Origin: Cycas panzhihuaensis | Taxonomy: Eukaryota > Cycadophyta | Length of the DNA: 64,000 bases | Direction of reading: 5' to 3' | NCBI GenBank assembly: GCA_023213395.1 | Contig: CM041465.1 | Span: 27,535,741 to 27,599,740 of the forward strand | Part shown: piece after piece, positions 24,466 to 35,381 of the stretch | Position numbering within the stretch: position 1 is the stretch's first letter | How the letters are laid out: every line of letters begins with the position of its first letter | Made by a program: the position numbers and the translations under genes | The notes under the pieces: generated by a model | Databases searched by the model: none | What the model saw: only the letters and a program-made list of their open reading frames with translations | What the model was told of the DNA's origin: nothing

Positions 24466-25128
24466 ACACTTAAGAGTGTCAATAGATATGGTGAAAGGGT
24501 AATTCCATTAGTGTTCCCTTTCACTAGTAAAAGGGAGGTCTTTAAGGTTAAAAGTGATGATGGGCCCCCAACTTGGGGTAGCACTCAAAGCATGGATGGG
24601 TACATCCATTAACACTAAAGCCTCCAAAAGGAGAGCATGTTACTCTGGGCAACTCCTCAAGACATCCATCATGGACATCCTAAAAGCCACAATGTAAAGC
24701 TCATCTATGATTGAGAAGGGCTTCCCTTTCCTAGTTGGTTGGGGAAGTGCCCTTCAGAAATCATAGGTACCTAGGCAGACAAGAATGGTCTTGGGGAGCA
24801 AAGGAATCTCAAAAGGAGGGTTATCTAAGGGGGGATCAAGCTGAGAAGAGGAAGAGAAACCTATGGCCTCTTTAGGTGCTTGAGACATTGTCAAAGCATA
24901 TAGGGGTGTGGTCTCGAGCATCTAGATGACACTCTTTCCTTTATTTCAAGATTGAGAAGGTAAAGGGGTTCAATGGCGAGAATAAAAAGAAGATGAGGAA
25001 CTTCTTGCCCCCTTCCCTTTAACTTGCATAGGATGAGGGTTAAGAGATCTCTTCCTATTCCAATTCCCTCTATGGTTAGTATGCTAATCTCATTCCCCAT
25101 GTTTGGGGAATGGATCTATATGGATGGG

Positions 25129-27196
25129 CTAGACTAGATTGAGCTTAGATGCCCGCTTAGGGGAGGAATCGTGAGGTGGAGCAGGATTAGGATGTTGCAC
25201 CCTATATTGTGAATCCTCATGAAAGCAGTCACTATGGATGGAGTACCACTTCTTCTTCAAAGAAGGTTTGGTCTTCCTTGCTTGAGAGGAGTGGGTATTG
25301 CCATACTTAGGAGGTGTTGCTTGGGAGGCTTGGTGGATAGGTCTATGGGAGTTTAGTGATGAGGGAGGAGCTTGGAGCTTAAGCTCCTTCATTGCATATT
25401 TAAAAGATTATATGGTAGAAGTCAAGGGATCCAAAGTCTTCTCCATTGAGTGGGTCAAAGACTTTTAGGGTTACTGGGATTTTATGTCATGAGACAAAGG
25501 GTGTGTCTCTCATTATTGTGATGGTTTAAGAGGTTTCTTAAGACCCTCCTAGATCTTAATAGCCTCAACAGCTAAGCACTTAGTTATGGTGGAATCACAT
25601 GTTGTTTCCCCCATTTGAGGACCTCAACATATACCTTGAGATGGAGGGAATTCACAAAGATATTTTTCTTTAACTCCTTAGGCAATATGGCCTTCATGGA
25701 GTGAAGGAGATCATGAAAGCACCTAACAAAGTCATAGTTCATCTCCTTGTGACCTTGTTTAAGAGAAAGTAAGGCTTCCATTATGCTCTTGAAGGGATGA
25801 GTAACATCAAAATAGTTGATGAACTCATCCACGAGTTATTTAAATGAATGAATCAAATGGGCAGGGAGGTAATAAAACCACTTAAGGGCATTTCCCTTCA
25901 AGGAACATGGAAAAAGCTTCTATAAGATGTGTTCATAAGCCTAGAAATTAATATATGCAAACTCCTAACATATTCAGTTAGGTCTTGTGATGAGGTCCCA
26001 TCGAACTTAGGTACCTTAGGGGGATGAGGCTGTAAGTTTGTCTTTAACACCTTAATGGATAGAGGAGTTGACCTATAGTCAATGAAGGGATGGACACTTG
26101 GTTGAGTCGATGTGTCAACAAAAGATAAAGGAGGAGGTGGGCATGGATACCCAAATCCTCCTTGAGAGGTCTAACAGAAGGAGGGATATGAATTCCCTCC
26201 CACTTGATGGGAAGGGATTAATACTGAATGAGAAGTAATTGAAAGAGAAGTGAATGGGTAAGAGGGACCCATTCCCCCTTAAGGATAAGACCCTTATTAG
26301 AAGGGGACTTAGGAAAAGGAGCCTTAAGGAGGAGTATGTCCTCCTTATAAAGGCACCGTATACAAGGTGATGTAAAAAGATGAAACAAATGGGTGTGGAA
26401 TAGGGTTTTGCCCATATGGACCACCTGTGGGTGGTGCAACGCCATATCGGTAGAGGGTGTCTACCCCATAAATAGGAAATGGATTTCTTTTTCTATGCCC
26501 CCATGGTTGGAAAGTGTATCCTAGGGGTACTAAAGAGAAGGATCTCTAAGTCAGAGTTAAGGATGCATGGGGATTTATCCCACATGGCTAGAAGGAGGGG
26601 GACACGCAGGCCCCCTAGGTCGAGTTAGAGATGGGTGGACCATAATCAATTGAGGTGTGGTCATTTGGCTAGAAGGAGGTATACTCAACCTAATTTAGGA
26701 GGTGAGTATACCTTAGGTTGTCCCTAAAGTATAGGGGATAGATGAGGAAGAATAAACAATAAGGAATGGCCCTATTATGGATACTAAAGTGGAATGAGAG
26801 GAATGAGGAAGAGGAGGGCACAACACTATGCAAGACACTTTCTAACCACTTTGGAGGCATTTGGAGACTTGCAGCTTAGAAGCATTAGTATAATACTTCC
26901 ACTACATCTACAGGAGGGGTTCTTACTTATTCATATGAGGTAGAGGGTTCCTCAAATAAAGTAGAACCTGCAAGGCAATCCTCATGGACACTCTCACTAA
27001 GGTGGTGATATCCCATAGGATAAGAAGGCCCCACATTATGTGCGAGGAGATTGTGGAGACTTGGATGCTCCTAATCACTTAAGTAAAAGATGGGATTACC
27101 TCCCTCTTGGGTAGGACCCTGAAAGGAGGTTGAAGGTTGTTGTTGAGCTTAAAAAATATAGGCATGATAAGCTTATTTTGAAGTGAATCCCTCCAT
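25129..27196 (-). pseudogene. GyG gag
   Basis: An ATG at 27196 starts MEGFTSK and is placed about 0.25 kb after the LTR. A Pro/Ser/Gln-rich N-terminal part leads to PPKVPKFDGTSSQDL (about 26020), then the capsid-type segment SLKGNALKWFYYLP (about 25915-25843) and LVDEFINYFDVTHPFKSIME with YDFVRCFHDLLHSM (25832-25584). The tail is basic and Pro-rich (KKKWYSIHSDCFHEDSQY); no zinc knuckle is visible. GyD gag has the same closing motif (KTKWYSYHQIDAHDRSEY). Gag forms the particle. Stops interrupt it in many places. Confidence 0.8.
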
Positions 27197-27433
27197 GGCT
27201 AATTTAGAATCAGACAAGGGAAGAGGAGAATAACGTGACTTTTCCAAAGAAGGAGGAAGACTTCATAAATGACGAGAGAATCATCACATTTAAGTTCATC
27301 CTAAAACTCTATAAGGGAGAGAGACAAGTGAAGTAAAGGATGTTGGGGGTTGCCCAACAAATCAGGAAGGGGATGTCAAAAGAGAAAAGCAACGCTAACC
27401 CAAAGGAAACTAGAATGATTCCTTTAGTGACAA

Positions 27434-27452
27434 GTGCTAGTATGGTCGCTAG
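27434..27452 (-). other. Candidate GyG primer binding site
   Basis: Right after the LTR end (TCCA) the minus strand reads CTAGCGACCATACTAGCAC. It resembles the TGGCGAC...CTGG primer sites of Tat elements if two G-to-A changes are assumed. No tRNA could be assigned. Confidence 0.45.
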
Positions 27453-27731
27453 TGGAAATGCACCTTTGGGGGGTCTCTAAGGATAAGGATATTTAGCCTA
27501 TATTATCACTATGCCAAGGGCTTAAAAGGTCCTCAGACATAGGGGGAGAGATTGCCCACAAAGGGTGTCTATACATTAGAATGCAAGCTCAGAGACCTAT
27601 AAATAGCACACAAGACTTTCCCTTTTAGCAAGTACCTTCTCGAATTCAAGTTAGGTAGGGGTGTCCTTAGTTTGTTGAGTAACCTAAGGGAGGACTCTCA
27701 TATCCTAATGGGTAAAGGAAAGAGAGTAAGA
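27453..27731 (-). repeat. GyG 5' LTR, U5-side piece left of CopB
   Basis: It aligns with 12374-12640 (AAGGATAAGGA, CTATGCCAAGGGCTTAAAAG). The match stops at 27731 where CopB starts and resumes at 35382. TAAGA at 27727-27731 is the left CopB target duplication. Confidence 0.92.
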
Positions 27732-28043
27732 TGAAGGAAGGATGGATCTAGGAGATAAATGACTTACATGTACACAATGGCAATGGAGAATGAAAGTGAA
27801 GATGAAATAAGATATGAGAGCAAGCTTGGAGGTGAGAATGAATAATAACTCCCTCCTTGAGATTTCACCTTTTATTATTGAGGGTGAGCATTAGGGTTAG
27901 GATTTTCTCGCCTAATGACATGAATCTAAAATTACATCTAAATGCACATAAAGTATATTTCATTAAGAGACTAATACTAATAATATATCCTAAGGTCATA
28001 TAATTAATTTACACAAATGACCTTGATACATTAACCTCTTTCA
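27732..28043 (-). repeat. CopB 3' LTR
   Basis: 312 bp. On the minus strand it runs from TGAAAGAGG (28043) to CCTTCA (27732). Confidence 0.96.
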
Positions 28044-28056
28044 ATCCCCCCCTTAA
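28044..28056 (-). other. CopB polypurine tract
   Basis: The minus strand reads TTAAGGGGGGGAT directly before the TGAAAG start of the 3' LTR. CopC has TTAAGGGGAGGAT at the same place. Confidence 0.88.
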
Positions 28057-28531
28057 TGGTGGAAGGTCATTTTCAGAAAATCTATTCTATGAGGTCTTCA
28101 TTTGAGCCTCATTATTACATTGAAATTTTAAATGACACTTTTGTGGGAAAACCCTCATGGGGAATAAAAACTCACGAACTTTCTGAGATCTATAGCCCCT
28201 TTTATAAATCAAAATGGCTAAGGTGGCTCTTTGATGTAGCCTGATAGCCAAGTAGCTTAAATTTCCAGCTTAATCTGCTAAGTCTCCATATACTATTTGG
28301 TCATCCCCTATGCCTTTTTGGGTTTTCACAAGTTCTAATTTTCCAAAACAAGTACAACCCTTATCCTTCCGTGTCCATATGGGGTTTCCACAAAGAGGAT
28401 AGAGCAGAGACTTACTCTTATTCTTCCGTGCCGTAAGGGGTTTTCACGAAGAGAATAGAGTATGATGATCCTGTTGCCATCTTCTTTGATTAGTTAAAGA
28501 TGGAGGCCCTAAGGCCAAGCTGTCTTCGGAA
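28057..28531 (-). other. CopB 3' untranslated region
   Basis: Lies between the pol stop and the polypurine tract. It holds three imperfect copies of a short unit (TGGAAACCCC / GAAGAATAAGAGTAAG type words) and is shared with CopC (42949-43430) and CopE. An open stretch at 28056-28244 on the plus strand has no coding support. Confidence 0.7.
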
Positions 28532-30080
28532 CTATTCAAACTTCACCCTTTGCAGTGGTTTGGTGAAGATATTAGCCACTTGATCTACTGTTGGATAGTA
28601 ATCTAATTGAATTGTGCTATCATGAACAAGTTCCCTAATCCTGTGGACTTTCGTACTTATGTGTTTAGTATGATCATGAAATATAGGATTTTTCACCATG
28701 CAGATTACTGATTGATTATCTACATAAAGACTCGTAGGACTTGTTCGGGTGATATTCAATGTTTCCAATAATTTTCTCAGCCATATCACCTCTTTACTAG
28801 TCTCAGAAGCAGTAATGTATTCAACTTCGGTAATTGAACCTGCAACTATCTTTTGCCATCTGGATCTCCATGATATTGGTGTTGTTCCAAGAAATGTTAC
28901 ATACCTAGACATAGATCTTCTTGTATCTTTATCTCCTACAAATTTTGAGCCTGTGTATGCAGAAATCTTGAAGTCTGGATTAGGTTCATATAATAGACCA
29001 TATTTGTTGGTCATCTTAAGGTATCTCAACACTCACACTACTGCCTGCCAATGATTCTGCTTAGGATTTGTCATATAATAAGTAAGAATACCAATAAAGT
29101 GTATAATATCTGGCCTTGTATTGGTAGTGTAGATGAGACTACCTACAAGTTTCCTGTAGAGTGTTGCATCTGCCTCCCTAGTGTCACCTTTAGCTGAGAG
29201 TTCGGTGTTAGGATCCATAGGTAACATCACTGGTTGAGCATCTTCTAATTAGAACTTGGTTAAAAGATCGTTGATGTATTTTTCTTGAGAGAGGAAAATT
29301 TTTCAATTCTTTTGTGTTACTTCAATTCCCAAGTAATATTTCATCAAACCAAGGTTAGACAATTTGAACGTTTTATCAAGGTCCTTTTTCAGTTGGCTTA
29401 TTGCCTGTTCACTATTACTCGTTACTAGCATGTCATCCACAAAGATTATGAGATAAGTGACTTTATCCTTATGGCACTTGATGAATAATGTTGCATCAAT
29501 ATCTTGATAGTCATAAACCTCATATCTAAGTTACCTCATCCTTTCAGACAACTTGGTAAGCCAAGCACGAGGGGCTTGTTTAAGGCCATACAAGGACTTT
29601 CTGAGCCTGCAAACCTTATGCTCTTGACCTTTGATCTCATACCCTTCTGGCTAATCCATGTAAATTTCTTCTTCAAGATCTCCATTGAGAAACGCAGTCT
29701 TAATATCGAGTTGGTGGATTTTCCAACCTTGTTGAGCAGCCAAGGCCATAAGAGTTCTAATTGTAGGCCACTTGGTTGTAGGTGCAAAGACTTCAGTGTA
29801 GTCAATGCCTTCCCTTTGTGTAAATCCTTTAGCTACCAACCTCGCCTTGTGTTTTTCAAGGGTGTCATCTAATATATATTTGTTTTTAAACACCCATTTA
29901 TTTTGAACTACCTTTCTGCCAAGTGGTAGATCAACGAGCTTCCATGTACCATTCTTGATAAGAGATTGGTACTCTTCATTCATGGTGTTTCTCCAAGATG
30001 TATACTTTATAGCTTCTTGGTACATTAAGAGCTCTTCATTAAGAGTAAGGTGCAATTCTGCTGGTTGAAACTCAGTATAT
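28532..30080 (-). pseudogene. CopB reverse transcriptase and RNase H
   Basis: RT begins near 30055 and shows the copia pattern: [83 protein letters not shown] and the catalytic FVDDML (near 29440). RNase H (29032-28532) shows YTGSKFVGDKDTRRSMSRYV, PISWRSRWQK, ITEVEYITA, YVDNQSVI and HISTKVHRIRELV, ending at a stop before 28532. The first RNase H Asp of YSDADFAGD-type motifs is Gly here. Frames are interrupted in a few places (for example near 29645 and 29530). Confidence 0.93.
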
Positions 30081-30201
30081 AATGATTATTGCATCCTTGC
30101 TCTATGGGCACTTCGAGGGCCAGTTTTGCCCACCTCATCTAGTCATATGTCCTTATTGAGCTGGCGGGCTTCTCAAGATCCTCGAGTTGGGAATGATGTC
30201 C

Positions 30202-31760
30202 TCATTTCCCCAACTTCTTGGTTCTTATCATGTTCGTTAAAATGAATATTTGTGAGGAGGATGTTGATGTGCCTAAGGAAGATGGTCCTTCTACCACTGT
30301 TTTGTCTTTGTTAACTAAAGGTGGAGAGGATGGTTCTTCTATAATGGCTTTGCCTTTGTCAACTCTATTATCTTCAAAAGATGGTGTTAGATGTACATTC
30401 ATTTGTTCAGATTCACAACTTGTATCCTCCAAGGCTCTATTGTCAGCTTCCAACATTTGGAGTAATTTATATCTATCCCCCCCCCCCCCAAGTTTTAGAA
30501 TTTGAACATCATACTTGATAACATTATTGTAGTGGCGTGAGGGTACTATGGAGTCTAATTTAAGTAACTGATCCTCTATCTCTGTAAAAGTGATATCTTT
30601 GGTAACGATGATTTTTTGTTGTAAAGGTATGAAGACCTTATACCCTTTCTTATCCATAGGGTATCTAATAAAAATACGTTTAAGTGCCCTTGGCTGGAGT
30701 TTATTTTGATCTGCATCCAGAATATGGGCATAGTATGTAGAGCCAAAAATTCTAAAAGTAGTAAACAATGGGGGCTTGTCCTGACCACTTTTCATTAGGT
30801 GATTGTACTTCCTTTGATGGGCTAACAAAATCGATACAATAAACGGCTATCTAGATTGCTTTAGCCCATAGATATGCAGGTACATTTTTATATATTAACA
30901 TAGCACAAGCCATGTTCATGATTGTCCTGTTCATGGACTCAGCAACTCCATTTTGTTGTAGGGTACCTGCTACTATCGTTTGATGCTTGATGCCATTGTC
31001 TCGAAGGTAGCTTTCAAACTCATGTGAGGTATATTCACCACCATTATTAGTTTGAATACATTTGAGTTGATAACCTGACTCTTTTTCAGTGAGGGCTTTG
31101 AATTTCTTAAATATACAGAATGCTTCATCTTTCTTGTGTAAGAAAACTACCCATACTTTTCTAGTAAAATCATCAATGAAAGAGATGTAATATACCTTTC
31201 CCTTCAGTGAAGGAATGGGCATTGGCTAGCATAAATCAGAGTGTAGCAATTATAATGGATGGCTCGATTTCCACTGACTTTTGGGAAAGGGTTGTCGATG
31301 AGATTTGGCAATGATACAAGCTTCACATTTAAAGGGCTTAGAGGAAAACTTTGGAAGGTTTGGAAGAGTATTAAAAAGATCTCTAAGTCTATCAATGTGA
31401 ACATGGCCTATACGAGCATGCCAAAGAGCTTCTGGTGACAACGTTGGATGGGTCAAGATGGAATTAAATGCAAATTCTTCATCGGCACAAGGGCTTTAGG
31501 AACAATGGGCTTTAGAAGATGGAGAGTCATTTAGTTGAAAGAGTTTGCCAGAGAGATGTCCAGTCAAAACCACCTGATTAGTTGGAGGGTGAATGACCTT
31601 AAGAGTCTGGTCATTTACATTTACACTTTAATAAAATCCATGAGAAATAAGTGTGGATAAAGAGAGTAGGTTTTGTTTAAGATTGGGTATGTATAAGACA
31701 TCAAGCAATATAAAATCTTCTAAGCCTGGGAGTTTCAGGTGAATGTTGCCAATTCCTTCA
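30202..31760 (-). pseudogene. CopB pre-integrase and integrase
   Basis: The HHCC region lies at about 31420-31290 (LWHARIGHVHIDRL, CEACIIAK). The core at 31222-30851 keeps FIDDF but has QTNNGGEY, so the second catalytic Asp (QTDNGGEY in CopA) is Asn, and the Glu is in NGVAESMNRT. The C-terminal part continues to a hinge with a G-run at 30489-30477 (minus strand). The enzyme would insert cDNA; this copy is predicted inactive. Confidence 0.92.
30477..30489 (-). repeat. G13 run at the integrase-RT hinge of CopB
   Basis: A run of 13 C on the plus strand (13 G in the coding sense) codes for part of a Gly stretch before DRYKLLQML. CopC has 18 G (40995-41012) and CopE 6 G (51321-51326) at the same place. 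Confidence 0.95.
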
Positions 31761-31779
31761 ACAGGTTGTTATGATTTAT

Positions 31780-33070
31780 CAGCCATGTGAACAACTCCAT
31801 GAACAGTTGAGTCAAATGTTTGATATAGACTACGATTGCATATCATATGTTGAGTTTCTCTTATGTCCATGATCCACTATCCATCGATTAAAGCCACACT
31901 ATTAGCAATTCCAATAGGGCTTGGCATTGGTGAAGGGAATTCACAAGTGATATATCCACACCAAGCTTTAAAGAATCTCTTTGGTTGGTCAATGGCATTT
32001 GATGTTGAAGATCCCTCAATTCTTTGAATGTGTACTTGTACAAAACCTGCATCACTAAAGGATTCTTCACAAGTTTCTTTAATATTGTGAGCTCCATGTT
32101 TTGGTTGGAACTTGGCCAACTTATAACTGGTAGTTCTGTAATCTTTCGCTAAGTGTCCTTTACGATTACACTGATCACACATAATGGTTTGATTACCAGT
32201 GCCTGAAGAAGTACTGGTTTGGCCTAATTATCTTGCTCTTTGTTGAGGTGGCCCTTGGCCTTGAAACTATCGAGGTTGTGATTGAGGGTTTGATTGACCT
32301 TCTGGACGATTTCCCATATTTCTTCCTCTTGCTCTTGCTCAGTTATTTCCTCTGCCACGAGAGGGACCTTGTTTTTTTGTATAGCAAACTTCTTCTTCTA
32401 CCTCAAAAGCTGCATCTGGAAGAAAGTCAGAGGCTACAAAGTTTATATCAAAGGTCTTGTTAAATTCTATAAACTTCTCAGCAAGTGCTTCGAAGTTGAG
32501 TGTCTTCAATGTTCCACTAGATTAAAGATTTCCAAGCAAGTTTTTATAATCGGAGACATGTAAATATGACTAGATCAAAAATGCCCAAGTGATGCATTAG
32601 GTCTTAAAGTCTTTGTCAATTACATGTTTGATTGGTCAAACGAGATTTATTGTCTCATGAGCTCATCCCTTCTGCATTTTTAATTTGTTTATTTTTAAAA
32701 CAAGATGAACAAATTCTAAATCTGACTTTGTATCAAAGTTCTTTCTAAGAACTTCTAGGACCTTCCAAGCTGTATCATGTTCCTCTTCATTTATCAAGTT
32801 GTGCAAGGAGCGATCAATGACCAACAAAATTCCTGCATAAATCTTTTCATCATCTATCTCCTATTGTAGTTTAGCTGCAACATCTGTAGGAGCTGTTGGG
32901 GTGGATCCAATGGAAGTAACTATTGTAGCTATTGCTGGTATGTTGGGTGTAGGCTGCAAGTGGGCTCTCCAAAGGCCTTCATACTTTGCAGCATTTTTAA
33001 TTTCAGTGTACTCCTAATTTTCTTTGCCTTTCAATATGTAGTTAATATTTTGCTTGAATTGAGATGACAT
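31780..33070 (-). pseudogene. CopB gag and protease
   Basis: The ATG is at 33070-33068. The capsid region includes HSLHN-type LHNLINEEEHDTAWKVLEVL (about 32810), FEALAEKFIEF and an Arg/Gly stretch. The zinc knuckle is near 32180 (CDQCNRKGHLAKDY, last Cys is Tyr). The protease site near 31870 reads DIRET, so the D-S/T-G-A motif is gone. Gag codons 4 and 7 are CAA, as Gln, unlike the stops in CopA and CopC. Several other stops remain. Confidence 0.9.
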
Positions 33071-35050
33071 GGTGATGATGAAGAAGTATAAGTGTACCAT
33101 TGACACGTGTGGCTAGTACACCTGGCGTAACAGGGATGTAGAAATGATTGTTATGATGAGAAGCAAGCAATGATTAACTATTTTTCAACAATTATATAAA
33201 AAATGAATATAAGTAATGATGCAAGAATGAGGCCTAATGTAGAGCTGGCAAAAAGTGGTGATGTGTCATGCCACTAACCTCTCTCTTATGTCCAAATGTA
33301 GGTGAGGTTTCAATGACTAAGGCTTCTAGTATACGATTAGGGCCTTCACCCACGATACCCGCACCTACTCTTGGTGATGAAATCCAAATCACAGTGGAGC
33401 CCAGGTACTCCCAGTCCTCACTCAGTTCAGCAATGAGCAGCTATACACCTCCTCCAAAGAGTCAAACGGTACTGTGTATCCCACGCCTATGACAGATATT
33501 AGACTGGGTTAATTTTAATCTTACATTAAGGTTTTCAGTTTTCCCGGGTCGTTATCAGGATTATCCCCGATTGGAGGCCATAGGTATGGCTAACCTGTTC
33601 CTCTACCACTATTATGTTTAAGACCAAACCCAGTATGAAACTCACACCCCCCTTAAGGCCTGGACTTTGGCCAACCTTAGTCTATTTCAACCAAGGTGAG
33701 TGTGCGCACAAGTCAAGAACTGGCAGTATAGATCGTATGGATGAGTTTCCTTTTAGGAATAGTGTAAGATGTTTCCGTATAATTGAAAACTGAAATAGAA
33801 ACTTGCCAAATGTGCTTGCTTACTTTTCGTGCTTGCTTTGTTATTGTTGCTGCTTTTGTGATGCTTTGTTGTTGCTACTGCTTTTGTAATACTTTATTGT
33901 TATTGCTACTTTTATGATGCTTTATGCTATATGTGCAAATAGAAAAGCATGCTAGATTTAGTAGGGGAACCAGATGTTGCTTCTAATCCAAGATTTCCCT
34001 TGCTTTAGTACAATGTTTCCAAATATGATTTTGGAAGTTTTGATACAAAATCCATAATGGGCTAAAAAATGGATCAACATTCCACTAAAACGATGATTTT
34101 TCTAAATCTATATGCATGTTATTTTGCCCTATTTTATGATTTTTTCACAAAATTTACAAATAATGATAGATGGGCAAATTTTTAGAAATTACAAATATGA
34201 AGGCCTAAATCATGAAATATAAAATAATGACAGAAGGAAAAAGTGTTCATAATATCGTTTCTGATAGATTTATGAAATCAGATTTTAGAAAAGGCACAAA
34301 AACTTTTCTGCCCGAAAAAGCACCAAAGTAAAATCATGCCAAATCAACTATCTCAGAATCTAGATTTTAATATGTCAAAAGTTACATTTTGGCATGTATA
34401 TTTACTTTCCCTTATACACCATCTACAAAATCTACCAAAAACTTGCCCGAAATGCCCTTGCAAGGTCCTTTATGGGGTTGAGTAGGTAAAATCAGCAACC
34501 GTGAGAAAACTGCATAGATCTCACTAACCAGTGGATGAAATTTGATGATCTTTGTCTTAAAATGATCTTAAGACATAAATGTACCATATCCCTTAATAAA
34601 ACTTTCAGATCTTTAACTTATAATTAAAGGATTTCATTAGGAAATGTGCTTTAAATCACTTATCCACAAAATTTACCCTTTTTGTCACAACCAAAACTCA
34701 CTATTTCAGGCTGAATCTAAAGTTTCTCCAAAAGAAAAAAATGATTCTCTAGTGAAGGTGACCTTGCATGCCAAATTTCATCAAATTCTGAGATGGTCGA
34801 AAGTTTATGAAAATTTGGGCCTTTAATGCTTCTGGGACTGTTCTTACAGCTGAACGGCTTCAAAAACCTGTGTTCTTCACCTTTGAATTTCTGCACACAT
34901 GGACAAAGTAGCAACATACAAAATACTATAATTTTATGCTCTCAAAATGTTAAAAAAATAAGGAATGCACTCTTAATACTTCACATTGAAGTTGAAGGGG
35001 AGGAAAAATGACTCCATGCAAGTGGAATGGAGTGAATAGATCCCCTTCTG
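33071..35050 (-). other. CopB leader
   Basis: About 2 kb between primer site and gag, matching the leaders of CopA and CopC. It holds three tandem CAA/CAG-rich units at about 33820-33920. Short open stretches (33268-33492, 34644-35011) are not conserved as protein across the copies. Confidence 0.8.
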
Positions 35051-35062
35051 GCTCTAATACCA
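35051..35062 (-). other. CopB primer binding site (initiator Met tRNA)
   Basis: The minus strand reads TGGTATTAGAGC, one C-to-T change from TGGTATCAGAGC, two bases after the LTR end. Confidence 0.92.
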
Positions 35063-35064
35063 CA

Positions 35065-35376
35065 TGAAGGAAGGATGGATCTAGGAGATAAATCACTCAC
35101 ATGCACACAATAGTAATGGAGAATGAAAATGAAGATGAAACAAGATATGAGAGCAAGCTTAGAGGTGAGAATGAATAATAACTCCCTCCTTGAGATTTCA
35201 CCTTCTATTATTGAGGGTGAGCATTAGGGTTAGGATTTTTCCGCCTAATGATATGAACCCGAAATTACATCTAAATGCACATAAAATACATTTCATTAAG
35301 AGACTAATGCTAATAATATATCTTAAGGTCACATAATTAATCTACACAAATGACATTGATACATTAACCTCTTTCA
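35065..35376 (-). repeat. CopB 5' LTR
   Basis: 312 bp, about 93% identical to 27732-28043 by eye. The TATA-like site reads AATAATAGAAGG here against AATAATAAAAGG in the 3' LTR. Confidence 0.96.
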
Positions 35377-35381
35377 TAAGG

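Larger units (their letters stand above)
27732..35376 (-). mobile_element. CopB, complete Ty1/copia retrotransposon
   Basis: A 7645-bp element with two 312-bp LTRs, primer site, 2-kb leader, gag-pol and polypurine tract. It is flanked by TAAGA (27727-27731) and TAAGG (35377-35381) and sits in the 5' LTR of GyG. The LTRs differ at about 22 of 312 positions by eye and about 20 of these are transitions. It is the youngest datable insertion here and the best-preserved copia copy, but it still has many stops. Confidence 0.95.

Noticed and set aside
30218-30505. Plus-strand open stretch of 95 codons in CopB
   Set aside because: It is the reverse frame of the CopB integrase-RT hinge, and its equivalents in CopC and CopE (41029-41220, 51300-51494) follow the same pol sequence.
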